Positions 1 to 8,353 of a DNA stretch of 64,000 nucleotides are shown piece after piece. Below the pieces are notes generated by a model. The model was not told the origin of the DNA, did no database searches, and worked only from the letters and a program-made list of their open reading frames with translations. The stretch is from assembly GCA_046330285.1 (NCBI GenBank), contig JAXLSX010000002.1, forward strand, positions 310,001-374,000, read 5' to 3'. Position numbers and translations under genes: made by a program. The stretch comes from RHKX01 sp046330285 (GTDB lineage Bacteria > Actinomycetota > Thermoleophilia > Solirubrobacterales > 70-9). Each line of letters begins with the position of its first letter. The stretch's first letter is position 1.

Positions 1-597
1 CGCCTGGAGCGCCTGGCCGGAGCCGAGGCCCGACTCGGGGAGCTTGATGCCGAGCTTCTGGGTGATCTCCTGCTTGATCGTCGTCAGATCGAGCGTCGTG
101 CCGCCGGCCTTGGCCTGCGCCTCGGTCAGTTTCGACTGTGCCTCGCCGAGAACGCCGGTCGCTATCGGCTCGTCGTTGGCGACCGCGATGAACGCCTCGC
201 TGGCGGCGCGGTTCGCCTGTTCCCAGAGATCCTGGACGGCCGACGTCTGGAGGATTTGGTTGACGGCCTTGTTGAAGAGCTGGCTCAGCCCCGAGGAGGC
301 GGGCCCGGCGAGCGGAGCGGCCTTCGGGGGTAGGAGGTTGGCGACCTCGTCCTGGACGACGCCTGAGGCGAAGATCTGGGTCGTCAGGTAATCGGAGAGC
401 TCGCTGCGGATCTCGTCGTTGGCGAGGAGAGCGCTGCTGGTGGCGACCCACTGGTCGGTGTCGTAGACCTGACGCTTGACCCAGGTCGAGACGAGGGCCA
501 GGATCCCGGTGATCGTCGCGAGGACGACCAGCGTCACGGCGATGCGTCGCCGCGCCCGATCGCTCATTCCGGCCGACTTGTCGTCGTCGCCGGCCAT
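1..597 (-). CDS. Membrane-anchored protein of unknown function (3' part outside window)
   Basis: I translated this frame from the reverse strand; it is open from an ATG at 597 to the window edge, so only the first 199 residues are visible. A hydrophilic N-terminus of about 18 residues rich in Asp and Arg is followed by one transmembrane segment (about residues 19-39), then an extracytoplasmic region beginning around the motif VYDTDQWVATSSALL. Similar openings occur in a family of actinobacterial integral membrane proteins without assigned function. A GGGAGAG ribosome site lies 8-13 bases before the ATG; an in-frame GTG at 624 is a weaker alternative. The function is unknown. It is followed upstream by a transporter gene on the same strand. 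Confidence 0.65.
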   Translation of the reverse strand, partial: MAGDDDKSAGMSDRARRRIAVTLVVLATITGILALVSTWVKRQVYDTDQWVATSSALLANDEIRSELSDYLTTQIFASGVVQDEVANLLPPKAAPLAGPASSGLSQLFNKAVNQILQTSAVQDLWEQANRAASEAFIAVANDEPIATGVLGEAQSKLTEAQAKAGGTTLDLTTIKQEITQKLGIKLPESGLGSGQALQA

Positions 598-681
598 CTC
601 CGTCGTCTCTCCCTCTTCGGTCACGGTCGTGATTATTCCCTGAATCGGGATTCGGTCGTCACCCGGTCGGGGTGATCCCGC

Positions 682-2079
682 TCATGCCCTGGTCCCGGCC
701 CGCTCTTCGAAGATCGCCTGGATGTCCTCGAGATGCTTGCCCTTGGTCTCGGGCACGAACCGCATGCAGAAGAAGAACGTGACGACGCAGATCGCGGCGT
801 AGAAGAAGAAGGCGCCGCTGCGGCCGAGCTCGTCGATCAGCAGCAGGAACGTGAGCGAGACGAGGAAGTTGAAGAACCAGTTCGTCATGGTCCCGACGGC
901 GGCGGCCTTGCTGCGCACCCGGAGAGGATAGATCTCGGAGTTCAGCAGCCAGAAGATCGGGCCGAGGCTGACGGCGAACGCGCCGACGTAGAGCATCAGG
1001 CTGCCGACGGCGACGATCGAGCCGGTGGTGCTGCCGGCGCCGAGGATGAAGACGAAGGCGAGGATGCTGAGCGCGATCGCCATCAGCGCGCTGCCCCAGA
1101 GCAGCAGCGGCCGGCGGCCGGCGCGGTCGAGGAGCCGGATCGCGACGAGGGTCATGCCGACGTTGACGACGCCGACGGCGACCGAGGCGAGGATCGCGGC
1201 CGACGCCGAGTCGACGCCGGTGTAGCCGACGATCGTCGGCGCGAAGTAGATGACGGTGTTGATGCCGGAGACCTGCTGGAGGACGGCGAGGCCGACGCCG
1301 ACGACGAGGGCAGCGCGGATGACCGGATGAAGCAGGTCGCGCCAACCGCCCGGCTCCTCGACGATGCTGTCGGCGATCTCGTCGAGCTCGGCGTCGATCA
1401 GCTCCGGGTCGTCCTCGCGGATGTGCTCGAGGACGGCCTTGGCTTCGTAACCGCGGCCGGCCATCACGAGCCAGCGCGGGCTCTGGGGCATCCGCAGCAT
1501 CCCGACGAGCAGGAAGAAGGCGGGGACGGCGCCGAGGCCCAGCATCCAGCGCCAGCTCTCGCTCGGCTCGAAGGCGAGGCCGACGCCGTAAGCGACGACG
1601 ATGCCGACGGTGACGGCGAGCTGGAAGAAAGTCACCAGGCGTCCGCGGACGTCGGGAGGGGAGACCTCGGAGATGTAGACCGGGGCGGTGGCCGACGCGA
1701 GCCCGATCGCGACGCCGACGACGACGCGGGAGATCACGAGCACCGCCTCGGAGTCGGCGGCGGCGCTGCCGAGGGCGCCGATGATGAAGACGATCGCCGA
1801 GGCGATGATCAGCAGCCGCCGCCCGTACTGATCCGAGAGCCGGCCGGCGAACGCTGCACCGGCCACGGCACCGATCGGAACCGCTGCCACGACCAGTCCC
1901 GACCCGAAGCTGGAGAGCCCGAAGTCGGGCTCGATGAACAGCAGGGCGCTGGCGATGACGCCGGTGTCGTAGCCGAACAGTAGGCCGCCGAGGCCGGCGA
2001 TCGCCGCCGTCAGGATGACGTTGTGCATCGCGCGGCCACGAACTGCCGTCGTCTCCGCGGTGCTCCTCCCAGAGCTCAC
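682..2079 (-). CDS. Sugar-porter family MFS transporter
   Basis: This is a 465-residue inner-membrane transporter of the major facilitator superfamily, sugar porter subfamily, which typically performs proton-coupled hexose or pentose uptake. Family signatures are all present in order: GGLLFGYDTGVI in helix 1, GRLSDQYGRR in the first cytoplasmic loop, PQSPRWL before the central loop, QQVSGINTVIYFAP in helix 7, DRAGRRPLL, and PETKGKHLED at the C-terminus. The GTG at 2079 is chosen because an AGGA lies 8 bases upstream and it gives the normal hydrophilic tail before helix 1; an ATG at 2028 would give 448 residues. The substrate cannot be read from the sequence. An open frame upstream of 2079 is antisense to pepF and is not coding. 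Confidence 0.88.
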   Translation of the reverse strand: MSSGRSTAETTAVRGRAMHNVILTAAIAGLGGLLFGYDTGVIASALLFIEPDFGLSSFGSGLVVAAVPIGAVAGAAFAGRLSDQYGRRLLIIASAIVFIIGALGSAAADSEAVLVISRVVVGVAIGLASATAPVYISEVSPPDVRGRLVTFFQLAVTVGIVVAYGVGLAFEPSESWRWMLGLGAVPAFFLLVGMLRMPQSPRWLVMAGRGYEAKAVLEHIREDDPELIDAELDEIADSIVEEPGGWRDLLHPVIRAALVVGVGLAVLQQVSGINTVIYFAPTIVGYTGVDSASAAILASVAVGVVNVGMTLVAIRLLDRAGRRPLLLWGSALMAIALSILAFVFILGAGSTTGSIVAVGSLMLYVGAFAVSLGPIFWLLNSEIYPLRVRSKAAAVGTMTNWFFNFLVSLTFLLLIDELGRSGAFFFYAAICVVTFFFCMRFVPETKGKHLEDIQAIFEERAGTRA

Positions 2080-2135
2080 GGGGGTGATCCTATTCGCGAC
2101 TGCGGCGGAGGCGATGCGGCCTCTCGCCCTGGCCG

Positions 2136-3980
2136 TCAGCCTTCGGCGAGCACCTGCTCGGCTGCAGCCTCGGCCTGGTCGAGCTGCTCGGCGACGAGGT
2201 TGAGGCCGCTGTCCCAGAAGCCGGGGTCGGTGAGGTCGACGCCGACGATCGCCGCGAGCTCCTCGGGCGGTCGCGAGCCGCCGCTGGCCAGCATCTCGAG
2301 GTAGCCGGGGACGATCTCGTCCCCGCGCTCGACGTAGAGGCGATAGACCGACAGCGCGAGGAGCTGTCCGTAGGAGTACGCGTAGACGTAACCGGGCGAG
2401 CCGATGAAGTGGGGGACGTAGGACCACCAGCTGCGGTAGCCGTCGGTGATCTCGACCGCGTCGCCGAGGAGCTCCGACTGGGTCTCGAACCAGAGCTCGC
2501 CGAAGCGCTCGGCCGAAAGCTCGCCCTCGTCGCGGCGGGTCGTGTGGACGCGGTCCTCGAACTGGTTCATGGCGATCTGGCGGAAGACGGTTGCGATCTG
2601 GCCCTCGATCGACTCGGCGAGGAGGTTGAGCCGCGAGCGCGGGTCATCGGCCTGTTCGAGCAGGCGGCCGAACACGAGCTCCTCGGCGAAGACGGAGGCG
2701 GTCTCGGCGACGGTCAGCGGCGTGTTCTGGTGGAAGACGCCCTGCTCGGCGGCGAGGAACTGATGGATGCCGTGGCCGAGCTCGTGGGCGAGCGTCGTCA
2801 CGTCGCGGCGCCGGTCGGTCCAGTTGAGCAGCACGTAGGGATGGACGGAGGGGACGGTCGAGGCGCTGAAGGCGCCGCCGCGCTTCGAGGGCCGCGGCGG
2901 GACGTCAATCCAGCGCTCGTTCATGAACCTGCCGGCGATCTCGCTCATCCGCGGCGAGACCGAGTCGAACGTCTCGAGGACGATCTCGCGGCCGTCCTCC
3001 CAGCCGATCTGCTCGTCGTCGGCGCCGACGACGGCCATCCGGTCGTAGTCGGCGAGCCGCTCGATCCCGAGCAGCTTGGCCTTCGTCCGGTACCAGCGAC
3101 GGGCGAGCTCGTTGCGATTGCGGACCGCTTCGACGAGCGCCTGGACCGACTCGTCGGAGGCCTCGTTGGCGAGGTTGCGGGTGGCGAGCCAGTGCGGGTA
3201 CGAGCGCAAGCGATCCATCGTCGACTTGTCCTGAAGCAGGGTGTTGAAGACGTAAGCGCGGGTTCGCAGTCCGGGCTCGAGCGCGTCGGTCACGGCTTCG
3301 GCGACCTGGCGGCGCTTGTCGCGGTCGGGGTCGAAGAGGCCGGAGAGGGCGACGTCGAGTGGTACCTCCTCGTCGTCACCGGGGAGATCGACGCGGATCG
3401 ACGAGGTGAGCTCGTCGAAGAGCCGGCTCCAGGCGCCGCGCCCGCTGAGCGACAGCTCGGTGACGATCTTCTCCTCGGGAGCCGTCAGCAGGTGCGGCCG
3501 GTAGCGGCGCTCCATCCGCAGGTGGTGGCGGCAGAAGTCGAGGCCGTCGGTGGCCAGCAGCTCCTCGGCGCGATCGTCGTCGATCGCGACCCATTCGAGC
3601 TCGAAGAAGACGAGCCGGGTCTGGATCTGCGTCGCCCGCTCCGACGAGCGCTGCAGGAGCGCTCCGATCTCGGGGTTCTCGGTGTCGGCGGCGAACTGGA
3701 GGTGTGCGTAGTTCAGCGCCCGGCCGACGAGGTCGGAGATCCGGGCGAGACGCTCCATCGCGTCGCGCAGCCCGGGGCCGTCGAGTTCGCCGACGCGACC
3801 CTCCAGTTCCTCCGCGAAAGCTGCCGCGAGTCGATCGGACTCGTCGAGCAGGGCGTTGACCGCCGCCTTGTCGTCGGCGACTTCGGCGTCGAGGCCGGCC
3901 GCGTCGAGGTCGATCAGGTCGGAGAGGTTCCAGGCGCCGGCTTCGCCACCGGCCTGCTCCTCCTCGGCAAGGGTGCTCAT
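2136..3980 (-). CDS. pepF: Oligoendopeptidase F, M3 family zinc metallopeptidase
   Basis: This 614-residue cytosolic zinc peptidase cleaves short peptides and normally helps recycle oligopeptides. The M3 active site is intact: HELGHGIHQF at residues 399-408 supplies two zinc-binding histidines and the catalytic Glu400, and Glu426 in TVAETASVFAEE is the third ligand. Overall length matches the PepF/M3B group of about 600 residues. The ATG at 3980 is preferred over a TTG at 3989: TAGCTT, a fair -10 box, sits 7 bases before the ATG, so the mRNA may be leaderless. The gene stands alone between the MFS transporter and csbD. Confidence 0.92.
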   Translation of the reverse strand: MSTLAEEEQAGGEAGAWNLSDLIDLDAAGLDAEVADDKAAVNALLDESDRLAAAFAEELEGRVGELDGPGLRDAMERLARISDLVGRALNYAHLQFAADTENPEIGALLQRSSERATQIQTRLVFFELEWVAIDDDRAEELLATDGLDFCRHHLRMERRYRPHLLTAPEEKIVTELSLSGRGAWSRLFDELTSSIRVDLPGDDEEVPLDVALSGLFDPDRDKRRQVAEAVTDALEPGLRTRAYVFNTLLQDKSTMDRLRSYPHWLATRNLANEASDESVQALVEAVRNRNELARRWYRTKAKLLGIERLADYDRMAVVGADDEQIGWEDGREIVLETFDSVSPRMSEIAGRFMNERWIDVPPRPSKRGGAFSASTVPSVHPYVLLNWTDRRRDVTTLAHELGHGIHQFLAAEQGVFHQNTPLTVAETASVFAEELVFGRLLEQADDPRSRLNLLAESIEGQIATVFRQIAMNQFEDRVHTTRRDEGELSAERFGELWFETQSELLGDAVEITDGYRSWWSYVPHFIGSPGYVYAYSYGQLLALSVYRLYVERGDEIVPGYLEMLASGGSRPPEELAAIVGVDLTDPGFWDSGLNLVAEQLDQAEAAAEQVLAEG

Positions 3981-4031
3981 CGCGGGCAAGCTAACAGGCG
4001 CCTGCCCGCGACGAACGCGCCTCGACCCTGG

Positions 4032-4241
4032 TCAGTCCTTGCCCTTGACCTTGTCGGCGACACCGCTGATCGCGTCCCCGACCTTGTCGGCGGCGTCCCC
4101 GACCTTCTGCTTGGTCTCGCCGGCGGCGCGATCGACCTTGCCCTCGTTCTTGAGCGAGTCGTCGCCGGTCAGGCTGCCCGCGGCCTCCTTGACCCGTCCC
4201 TTGCCTTCGTCGACCTTGCCCTCGGTCTTGTTGTCAGTCAT
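4032..4241 (-). CDS. CsbD-like stress protein
   Basis: This 69-residue, very hydrophilic protein is rich in Lys, Asp, Gly and Ala and has the repeated short motif of the CsbD family: TEGKVDEGKGRVKEAAGSLT, then NEGKVDRAAGETKQKVGDAADKV. CsbD-type proteins are small, probably flexible general-stress proteins of unknown biochemical action, often expressed in stationary phase or osmotic stress. An AGGGACGCCGC stretch precedes the ATG. It is convergent with nothing and divergent from the RpiR-type regulator, with a 129-base gap between them. Confidence 0.85.
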   Translation of the reverse strand: MTDNKTEGKVDEGKGRVKEAAGSLTGDDSLKNEGKVDRAAGETKQKVGDAADKVGDAISGVADKVKGKD

Positions 4242-4370
4242 GCGGCGTCCCTTCTGGTTGCTGTCAGCCAGGCTTTTTCCCGCTTCGCCGCCGCCGCAAA
4301 CGACGAGGGGTCGTCGCCCGGGGGGCGCCCGGAAGGGAAACGCCGGGGTGGGGCGAATCTGGGGTCACCG

Positions 4371-5270
4371 ATGAGCAAGACCGCAACCAAGTCCAAGCCC
4401 CGCCGCAGCGGCTCCGGCGCTTCGAGCGCTTCGGCAGCCCCGAACGGCAAGACCCTCTCGACCTACATCACCGAGCGCTTCGACGAGTTCTCGCGCTCGC
4501 AGAAGGACGTCGCCCGATACATAGTCGACCACCTCGAGGAAGCGGCCTTCCAGACCGCCGAGGAGCTGGCTCGTCGTGCCGACACGTCCTCGTCGACCGT
4601 AGTCCGCTTCTCTCAGGCTCTGGGCTTCGACGGTTACCCGGAGCTGCAGCAAGCGGCGATCGAGGAGTACCGCGCGACCGTCGCCACCACCGGTGCGACC
4701 GCCGGCAGCGGCGCCCTGTTCGACTTCGACCACACCGAGTTCGAGTCGTCGCTCGCCGCCGACTACGCCAACATCGAGAGCACGGCTCGCAGCCTGACCC
4801 GGGAGTCGGTCGAGCTCTGCGTCCGCGAGCTCGGCACGGCGCATCGCGTGGTCATCGTCGCGATGGACCAGATGGCCTTCTTCGCCTCCTACCTGCGGCA
4901 CATGCTGGCGCTGCTCGACATCCGTGCCGAGACCGTCACCCAGCCGCGACAGGAGTCGATCACCCGCCTCGGCAACGTCGACGAGGACACCCTCGTCGTC
5001 GCCTTCTCGGCCGGCCGCGCGCATCCGCTCGTGATCCGGGCCATGAAGCTGGCGCGCCATCGCGGCGCCCGGACGATGGCGATCACCGACGCGACGCTCT
5101 CCGACGTCGGCGAGCACGCCGAGCACACGCTGTACTGGTCCTCCGACTCGCCGTCCTACACGCGCTCGACGACTGCGCTGCTGGCGCTGGTCGAAGCGCT
5201 CGCCCACGGCGTCTACGCCCGTGACAAGGCGGCGTTCAAGGACCGGATCAGGGCTTTCAAGCTCAAATAG
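4371..5270 (+). CDS. MurR/RpiR family transcriptional regulator
   Basis: This 299-residue regulator has a Lys/Arg/Ser-rich tail (about residues 1-28), then an RpiR-type helix-turn-helix (about 35-110) that includes FSRSQKDVARYIVDHLEEAA and SSSTVVRFSQALGFDGYPEL. A sugar isomerase (SIS) domain follows (about 140-280), which in this family binds a phosphosugar that controls DNA binding. The frame is open far upstream of 4371, but that part is antisense to pepF and csbD; the ATG at 4371 is where family similarity begins. No sugar catabolic gene adjoins it, so the target is unknown; the MFS transporter 2.3 kb away is one possibility (inference). Confidence 0.88.
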   Translation: MSKTATKSKPRRSGSGASSASAAPNGKTLSTYITERFDEFSRSQKDVARYIVDHLEEAAFQTAEELARRADTSSSTVVRFSQALGFDGYPELQQAAIEEYRATVATTGATAGSGALFDFDHTEFESSLAADYANIESTARSLTRESVELCVRELGTAHRVVIVAMDQMAFFASYLRHMLALLDIRAETVTQPRQESITRLGNVDEDTLVVAFSAGRAHPLVIRAMKLARHRGARTMAITDATLSDVGEHAEHTLYWSSDSPSYTRSTTALLALVEALAHGVYARDKAAFKDRIRAFKLK

Positions 5271-5380
5271 ATAACCCCGGGGAGATCCTCCGCTTCGCGT
5301 CCGGTCTCCCCGGTCGGCGAGCTGATGGGGCTGGCTGGGCCGCCGTGCATCCGGCTCGCCGGTGGAGAGGCGCCTGTCTC

Positions 5381-5386
5381 TATATT
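5381..5386 (+). promoter_or_regulatory. Putative -10 box (TATATT) of pdxS
   Basis: TATATT lies 8 bases before the pdxS ATG at 5395, with no ribosome-binding site in between. Transcription starting about 7 bases after the box would begin at or next to the start codon, giving a leaderless mRNA. No convincing -35 hexamer is visible. Confidence 0.5.
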
Positions 5387-5394
5387 TCTTCGCC

Positions 5395-6282
5395 ATGCCG
5401 GAGCACGCCACCTTTCGACTGAAGACCGGCCTCGCCGAGATGCTCAAGGGCGGGGTGATCATGGACGTCACCGACGCCGAGCAGGCTCGCGTGGCCGAAG
5501 CGTCGGGTGCCTGTGCCGTGATGGCGCTCGAGCGCGTCCCCGCTGACATCCGCCGCGACGGCGGCGTCGCCCGGATGTCGAACCCGCGGATGATCGAGGA
5601 GATCAAGGCCGCGGTGACCATCCCGGTCATGGCCAAGGCGCGGATCGGCCACTTCGCCGAGGCCCAGGTCCTGCAGGCGCTCGAGGTCGACTACATCGAC
5701 GAGTCCGAGGTGCTGACGCCGGCCGACGAGGCCCACCACATCGACAAGTACGCCTTCGAGGTCCCGTTCGTCTGCGGCGCAACCAACCTCGGCGAAGCGC
5801 TGCGGCGGATCGGCGAGGGCGCGGCGATGATCCGCTCCAAGGGCGAGGCGGGCACCGGCAACATCGTCGAGGCCGTCCGTCACCTCCGCGGGATCACCGG
5901 CGGCATCCGCCGGCTGCAGTCGCTCGACAAGATGGAGCTCGCCGCCGAGGCGAAGGAGCTGCGGGCGCCGCTCGACGTCGTCCGCGACGTCGCCGAGCGC
6001 GGGTGGCTTCCGGTGCCGCTGTTCTGCGCGGGCGGTATCGCCACGCCGGCCGACGCGTCGCTGACGATGCAACTCGGCGCCGAGGGCAACTTCGTCGGCT
6101 CCGGCATCTTCAAGTCCGCCGACCCGGAGCGGACCGCGAAGGCCGTCGTCGAGGCGACCACCCACTTCAAGGATCCCGAGCGCGTACTCGCCGCCTCGAC
6201 CGATCTCGGCGACCCGATGCGGGGCGACGACATCGCCGAGCTTGCCGCCGAGGGCGAGTTGCTCCAGCAGCGCGGCTGGTAG
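5395..6282 (+). CDS. pdxS: Pyridoxal 5'-phosphate synthase, synthase subunit PdxS
   Basis: PdxS condenses ribose 5-phosphate, glyceraldehyde 3-phosphate and PdxT-derived ammonia into PLP (DXP-independent vitamin B6 route). The 295-residue TIM barrel keeps the catalytic residues at the family's usual positions: Asp24 in IMDVTDAE, Lys81 in VMAKARIGH, which forms the substrate Schiff base, and Lys149 in IRSKGEAGTGN, the swinging lysine. The C-terminal region carries GGIATPADA and GSGIFKS of the phosphate site. The ATG at 5395 is chosen because the N-terminus then matches the family; a GTG at 5362 is in frame but sits before the promoter box. Its stop codon shares one base with the pdxT start (TAGTG). 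Confidence 0.97.
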   Translation: MPEHATFRLKTGLAEMLKGGVIMDVTDAEQARVAEASGACAVMALERVPADIRRDGGVARMSNPRMIEEIKAAVTIPVMAKARIGHFAEAQVLQALEVDYIDESEVLTPADEAHHIDKYAFEVPFVCGATNLGEALRRIGEGAAMIRSKGEAGTGNIVEAVRHLRGITGGIRRLQSLDKMELAAEAKELRAPLDVVRDVAERGWLPVPLFCAGGIATPADASLTMQLGAEGNFVGSGIFKSADPERTAKAVVEATTHFKDPERVLAASTDLGDPMRGDDIAELAAEGELLQQRGW

Positions 6283-6896
6283 TGCCGGGCGGGTCCGCCG
6301 ACCGCCTCCGCGTCGGAGTCCTGGCCAGCCAGGGCGACTTCGCCGCCCACGTCCGGATGCTCGACGAGCTCGGCGCCGACGCGCGCGAGGTGCGCGCCCC
6401 GGGCGATTTCGCGGATCTCGACGCCCTCGTCATCCCGGGCGGCGAGAGCACCACGATCACCAAGGCGATCGAGCGCGACGGGCTCGAGCCCGCGATTCGC
6501 GCCCACTTCGACGCGGGCAGGCCGATCCTCGGCACCTGCGCCGGGATGATCGTCTGCGACCGCGAGCATCTCGGGCTGATCGACGCCGAGGCCAAGCGCA
6601 ACGCCTTCGGTCGCCAGCTCCAGAGCTTCGAGGCCGACCTCGAGCTCGACCCGGCCGCCGGCGTCGGACCGGAGCCCGTCCGGGCGGCGTTCATCCGCGC
6701 ACCCTGGATCGAGTCCCACGGCGACGACGTCGAGGTACTGGCGAGCTGGGAGGGCCATCCGGTCGTGATCCGGGAGGGGGGCGTGCTCGCATGTTCCTTC
6801 CACCCGGAAATCACCGGCGATTCCCGGATTCACGCACTCTTGATGGCAATGGCGACGGCGGCGCGGGAGCGCGTCGCGGAGGAGGCAGGCAGATGA
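6282..6896 (+). CDS. pdxT: Pyridoxal 5'-phosphate synthase, glutaminase subunit PdxT
   Basis: PdxT hydrolyses glutamine and channels ammonia to PdxS. It is 204 residues long and has the class I glutaminase triad: Cys86 in LGTCAGMI, and His174 and Glu176 in CSFHPEI; GGESTT is the oxyanion-side motif. The GTG start at 6282 overlaps the TAG of pdxS by one base, which implies translational coupling and matched subunit levels. The stop overlaps the next ATG (ATGA), so the aminopeptidase is probably in the same transcript. Confidence 0.96.
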   Translation: MPGGSADRLRVGVLASQGDFAAHVRMLDELGADAREVRAPGDFADLDALVIPGGESTTITKAIERDGLEPAIRAHFDAGRPILGTCAGMIVCDREHLGLIDAEAKRNAFGRQLQSFEADLELDPAAGVGPEPVRAAFIRAPWIESHGDDVEVLASWEGHPVVIREGGVLACSFHPEITGDSRIHALLMAMATAARERVAEEAGR

Positions 6897-7996
6897 GGGA
6901 CCCGCGGATCGAAGGACTGGCGAAGGTGATCGTCAACTACTCGCTCGAGCTGAAGGAGGGTCAGACGTTCTTCATCACCGGCGGCGCCGTCGCCGAGCCG
7001 CTGATCCAGGCGCTCTACGAGGAGACCCTCCGTGCCGGTGCGAACCCGGTGCTCGACCTCTCGCTCGAGGGCACCGCCTCGGCGTTCTTCGAGCTCGCGA
7101 GCGACGCGCAGATCGACTGGGTCTCGCCGGCGCAGCAGTGGGCGTTCAACGAGGCGGATGCGCGGATCCGCGTGCTCTCCGACACCAACGTCCGCGAGCT
7201 CTCCAACGTCGCGCCCGAGCGCCAGACCCGGCGCCAGAAGGCGATGCACCCCTACATGCAGAAGATGATGGAGCGGAGCGCGTCCGGCGACCTGCGCTGG
7301 AACGTGACGCTCTTCCCGACCAACGCCTATGCGGCCGAGGCGGGGATGAGCCTGCGCGAGTACGAGGACTTCTACTACCGCGCCTGCCTCTGCGACCAGC
7401 CCGACCCTGTCGCCGCCTGGGAGCAGGCGGCCGCGGAGACGATCCGGCTCGCCGAGTGGATCGAGGGCCACGAGGAGGTCCACATCCAGGGGCCCGGCAC
7501 CGACCTGAAGCTGAACGTCTCGGGCCGCCACTTCAAGCCCGCCGACGGCAAGTACAACATGCCCGACGGGGAGTTCTTCACCGGCCCGGTCGAGGATTCG
7601 GCGGAGGGCGAGATCACCTTCCACCTGCCTGCGACCTACGCCGGCCGCGAGGTCGCGGGCGTCCGGTTCCGCTTCGAGGGCGGCAAGGTCGTCGACGCAA
7701 CCGCCGAGCGCGGCGAGGACTTCCTGATCCAGATGCTCGACACCGACGAGGGCGCCCGCCGCCTCGGCGAGCTCGGCATCGGCACCAACTTCGGCATCGC
7801 CGACGGCACCGGGGAGATCCTCCTCGACGAGAAGATCGGCGGCACCGTCCACCTCGCGGTCGGCGAGTCCTACCCCGAGACCGGCGGCGTCAACGAGTCC
7901 GCGATCCACTGGGACATGATCTGCGACCTCCGCCGCGGCGGCAGCATCACCGTCGACGGCGAGCTGGTGCAGGAGGACGGCAAGTTCGTCGTGTAG
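6893..7996 (+). CDS. M29 family aminopeptidase
   Basis: This 367-residue metallo-aminopeptidase belongs to family M29 (AmpS/aminopeptidase T type), which removes N-terminal residues using two metal ions. The conserved C-terminal half is clear: NMPDGEFFTGP carries the first glutamate ligand, DEGARRLGELGIGTN the second, GTVHLAVGESYPETGG a histidine and tyrosine, and SAIHWDMICDLR the last histidine and aspartate ligands. The start ATG overlaps the pdxT stop (ATGA), placing it in the pdxST operon. A 584-base non-coding spacer with strong palindromes follows the stop. Confidence 0.93.
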   Translation: MRDPRIEGLAKVIVNYSLELKEGQTFFITGGAVAEPLIQALYEETLRAGANPVLDLSLEGTASAFFELASDAQIDWVSPAQQWAFNEADARIRVLSDTNVRELSNVAPERQTRRQKAMHPYMQKMMERSASGDLRWNVTLFPTNAYAAEAGMSLREYEDFYYRACLCDQPDPVAAWEQAAAETIRLAEWIEGHEEVHIQGPGTDLKLNVSGRHFKPADGKYNMPDGEFFTGPVEDSAEGEITFHLPATYAGREVAGVRFRFEGGKVVDATAERGEDFLIQMLDTDEGARRLGELGIGTNFGIADGTGEILLDEKIGGTVHLAVGESYPETGGVNESAIHWDMICDLRRGGSITVDGELVQEDGKFVV

Positions 7997-8084
7997 GCCG
8001 GGGTTCGCTGGCGCCAAGCGTGGTGCGCCGGTTCGGAACTTGGTTTGGCAGTAAGGGGGATGTGGTCGGGAGCGCTTTCCGCGG

Positions 8085-8131
8085 CACTGGGCCGAGTTTG
8101 GTGGCCGATGGGCCCCAAATCCGGCCCAGTG
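8085..8131. repeat. Large imperfect inverted repeat
   Basis: CACTGGGCCG (8085-8094) is the exact reverse complement of CGGCCCAGTG (8122-8131), and inside it TTTGG (8097-8101) pairs with CCAAA (8115-8119). The RNA could form a 15-base-pair interrupted stem with a 13-base loop. It lies 88 bases after the aminopeptidase stop. There is no U-tract, so a role as an intrinsic terminator would be atypical. Confidence 0.7.
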
Positions 8132-8147
8132 GGCGCCGGCACGGTCC

Positions 8148-8192
8148 ACTGATCGGGATCAGGCGTCTATACGACGCACAATCCCGATCAGT
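8148..8192. repeat. 45-base dispersed palindrome, copy 1
   Basis: The unit begins ACTGATCGGGAT and ends ATCCCGATCAGT, a perfect 12-base inverted pair, with an inner arm GGCGTC/GACGC around a TATAC centre. Its reverse complement matches the unit at 39496-39540 in nearly every position, including the asymmetric centre. Copy 2 follows after 15 bases. Confidence 0.8.
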
Positions 8193-8207
8193 TCCGCCCG
8201 GAACGCC

Positions 8208-8252
8208 ACCGATCGGGATTGCGGCTGCTGAGCAGCCACGATCCCGATCAGT
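8208..8252. repeat. 45-base dispersed palindrome, copy 2
   Basis: The outer arms are ACCGATCGGGAT and ATCCCGATCAGT, as in copies 1 and 3, but the centre is different: GGCTGCT-G-AGCAGCC, a perfect 7-base inverted pair. The total length is again exactly 45 bases, so arm spacing is conserved while the core sequence changes. Confidence 0.8.
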
Positions 8253-8308
8253 ACCCCGCCACGGACCCCTTCCCCAGCCAAACTAACGTCCAGGCCCCGT
8301 GCGATCCG

Positions 8309-8353
8309 CTCGGCAGGCCACACCAACCAGCCCCTCCCTCGGCAGGCCACACC
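8309..8353. repeat. 16-base direct repeat pair
   Basis: CTCGGCAGGCCACACC occurs at 8309-8324 and again at 8338-8353, a 29-base period. No gene overlaps it convincingly and no function is evident. Confidence 0.6.

Noticed and set aside
733..1983. 416-codon plus-strand frame opposite the MFS transporter
   Set aside because: Low-complexity Asp/Glu/Arg product, no motif, fully antisense to a certain gene.
2409..4370. Very long open frame continuing upstream of the RpiR-type regulator on the plus strand
   Set aside because: It is antisense to pepF and csbD, shows no domain and is open only because of the base composition; the real gene starts at 4371.
5362..5394. GTG at 5362 as pdxS start
   Set aside because: It would add 11 residues outside the family N-terminus and places the TATATT box inside the coding region.
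8148..8252. Possible short CRISPR array
   Set aside because: Only two 45-base units with a 15-base gap, the units themselves are palindromic with different cores, there are no cas genes, and a third lone copy occurs 31 kb away.
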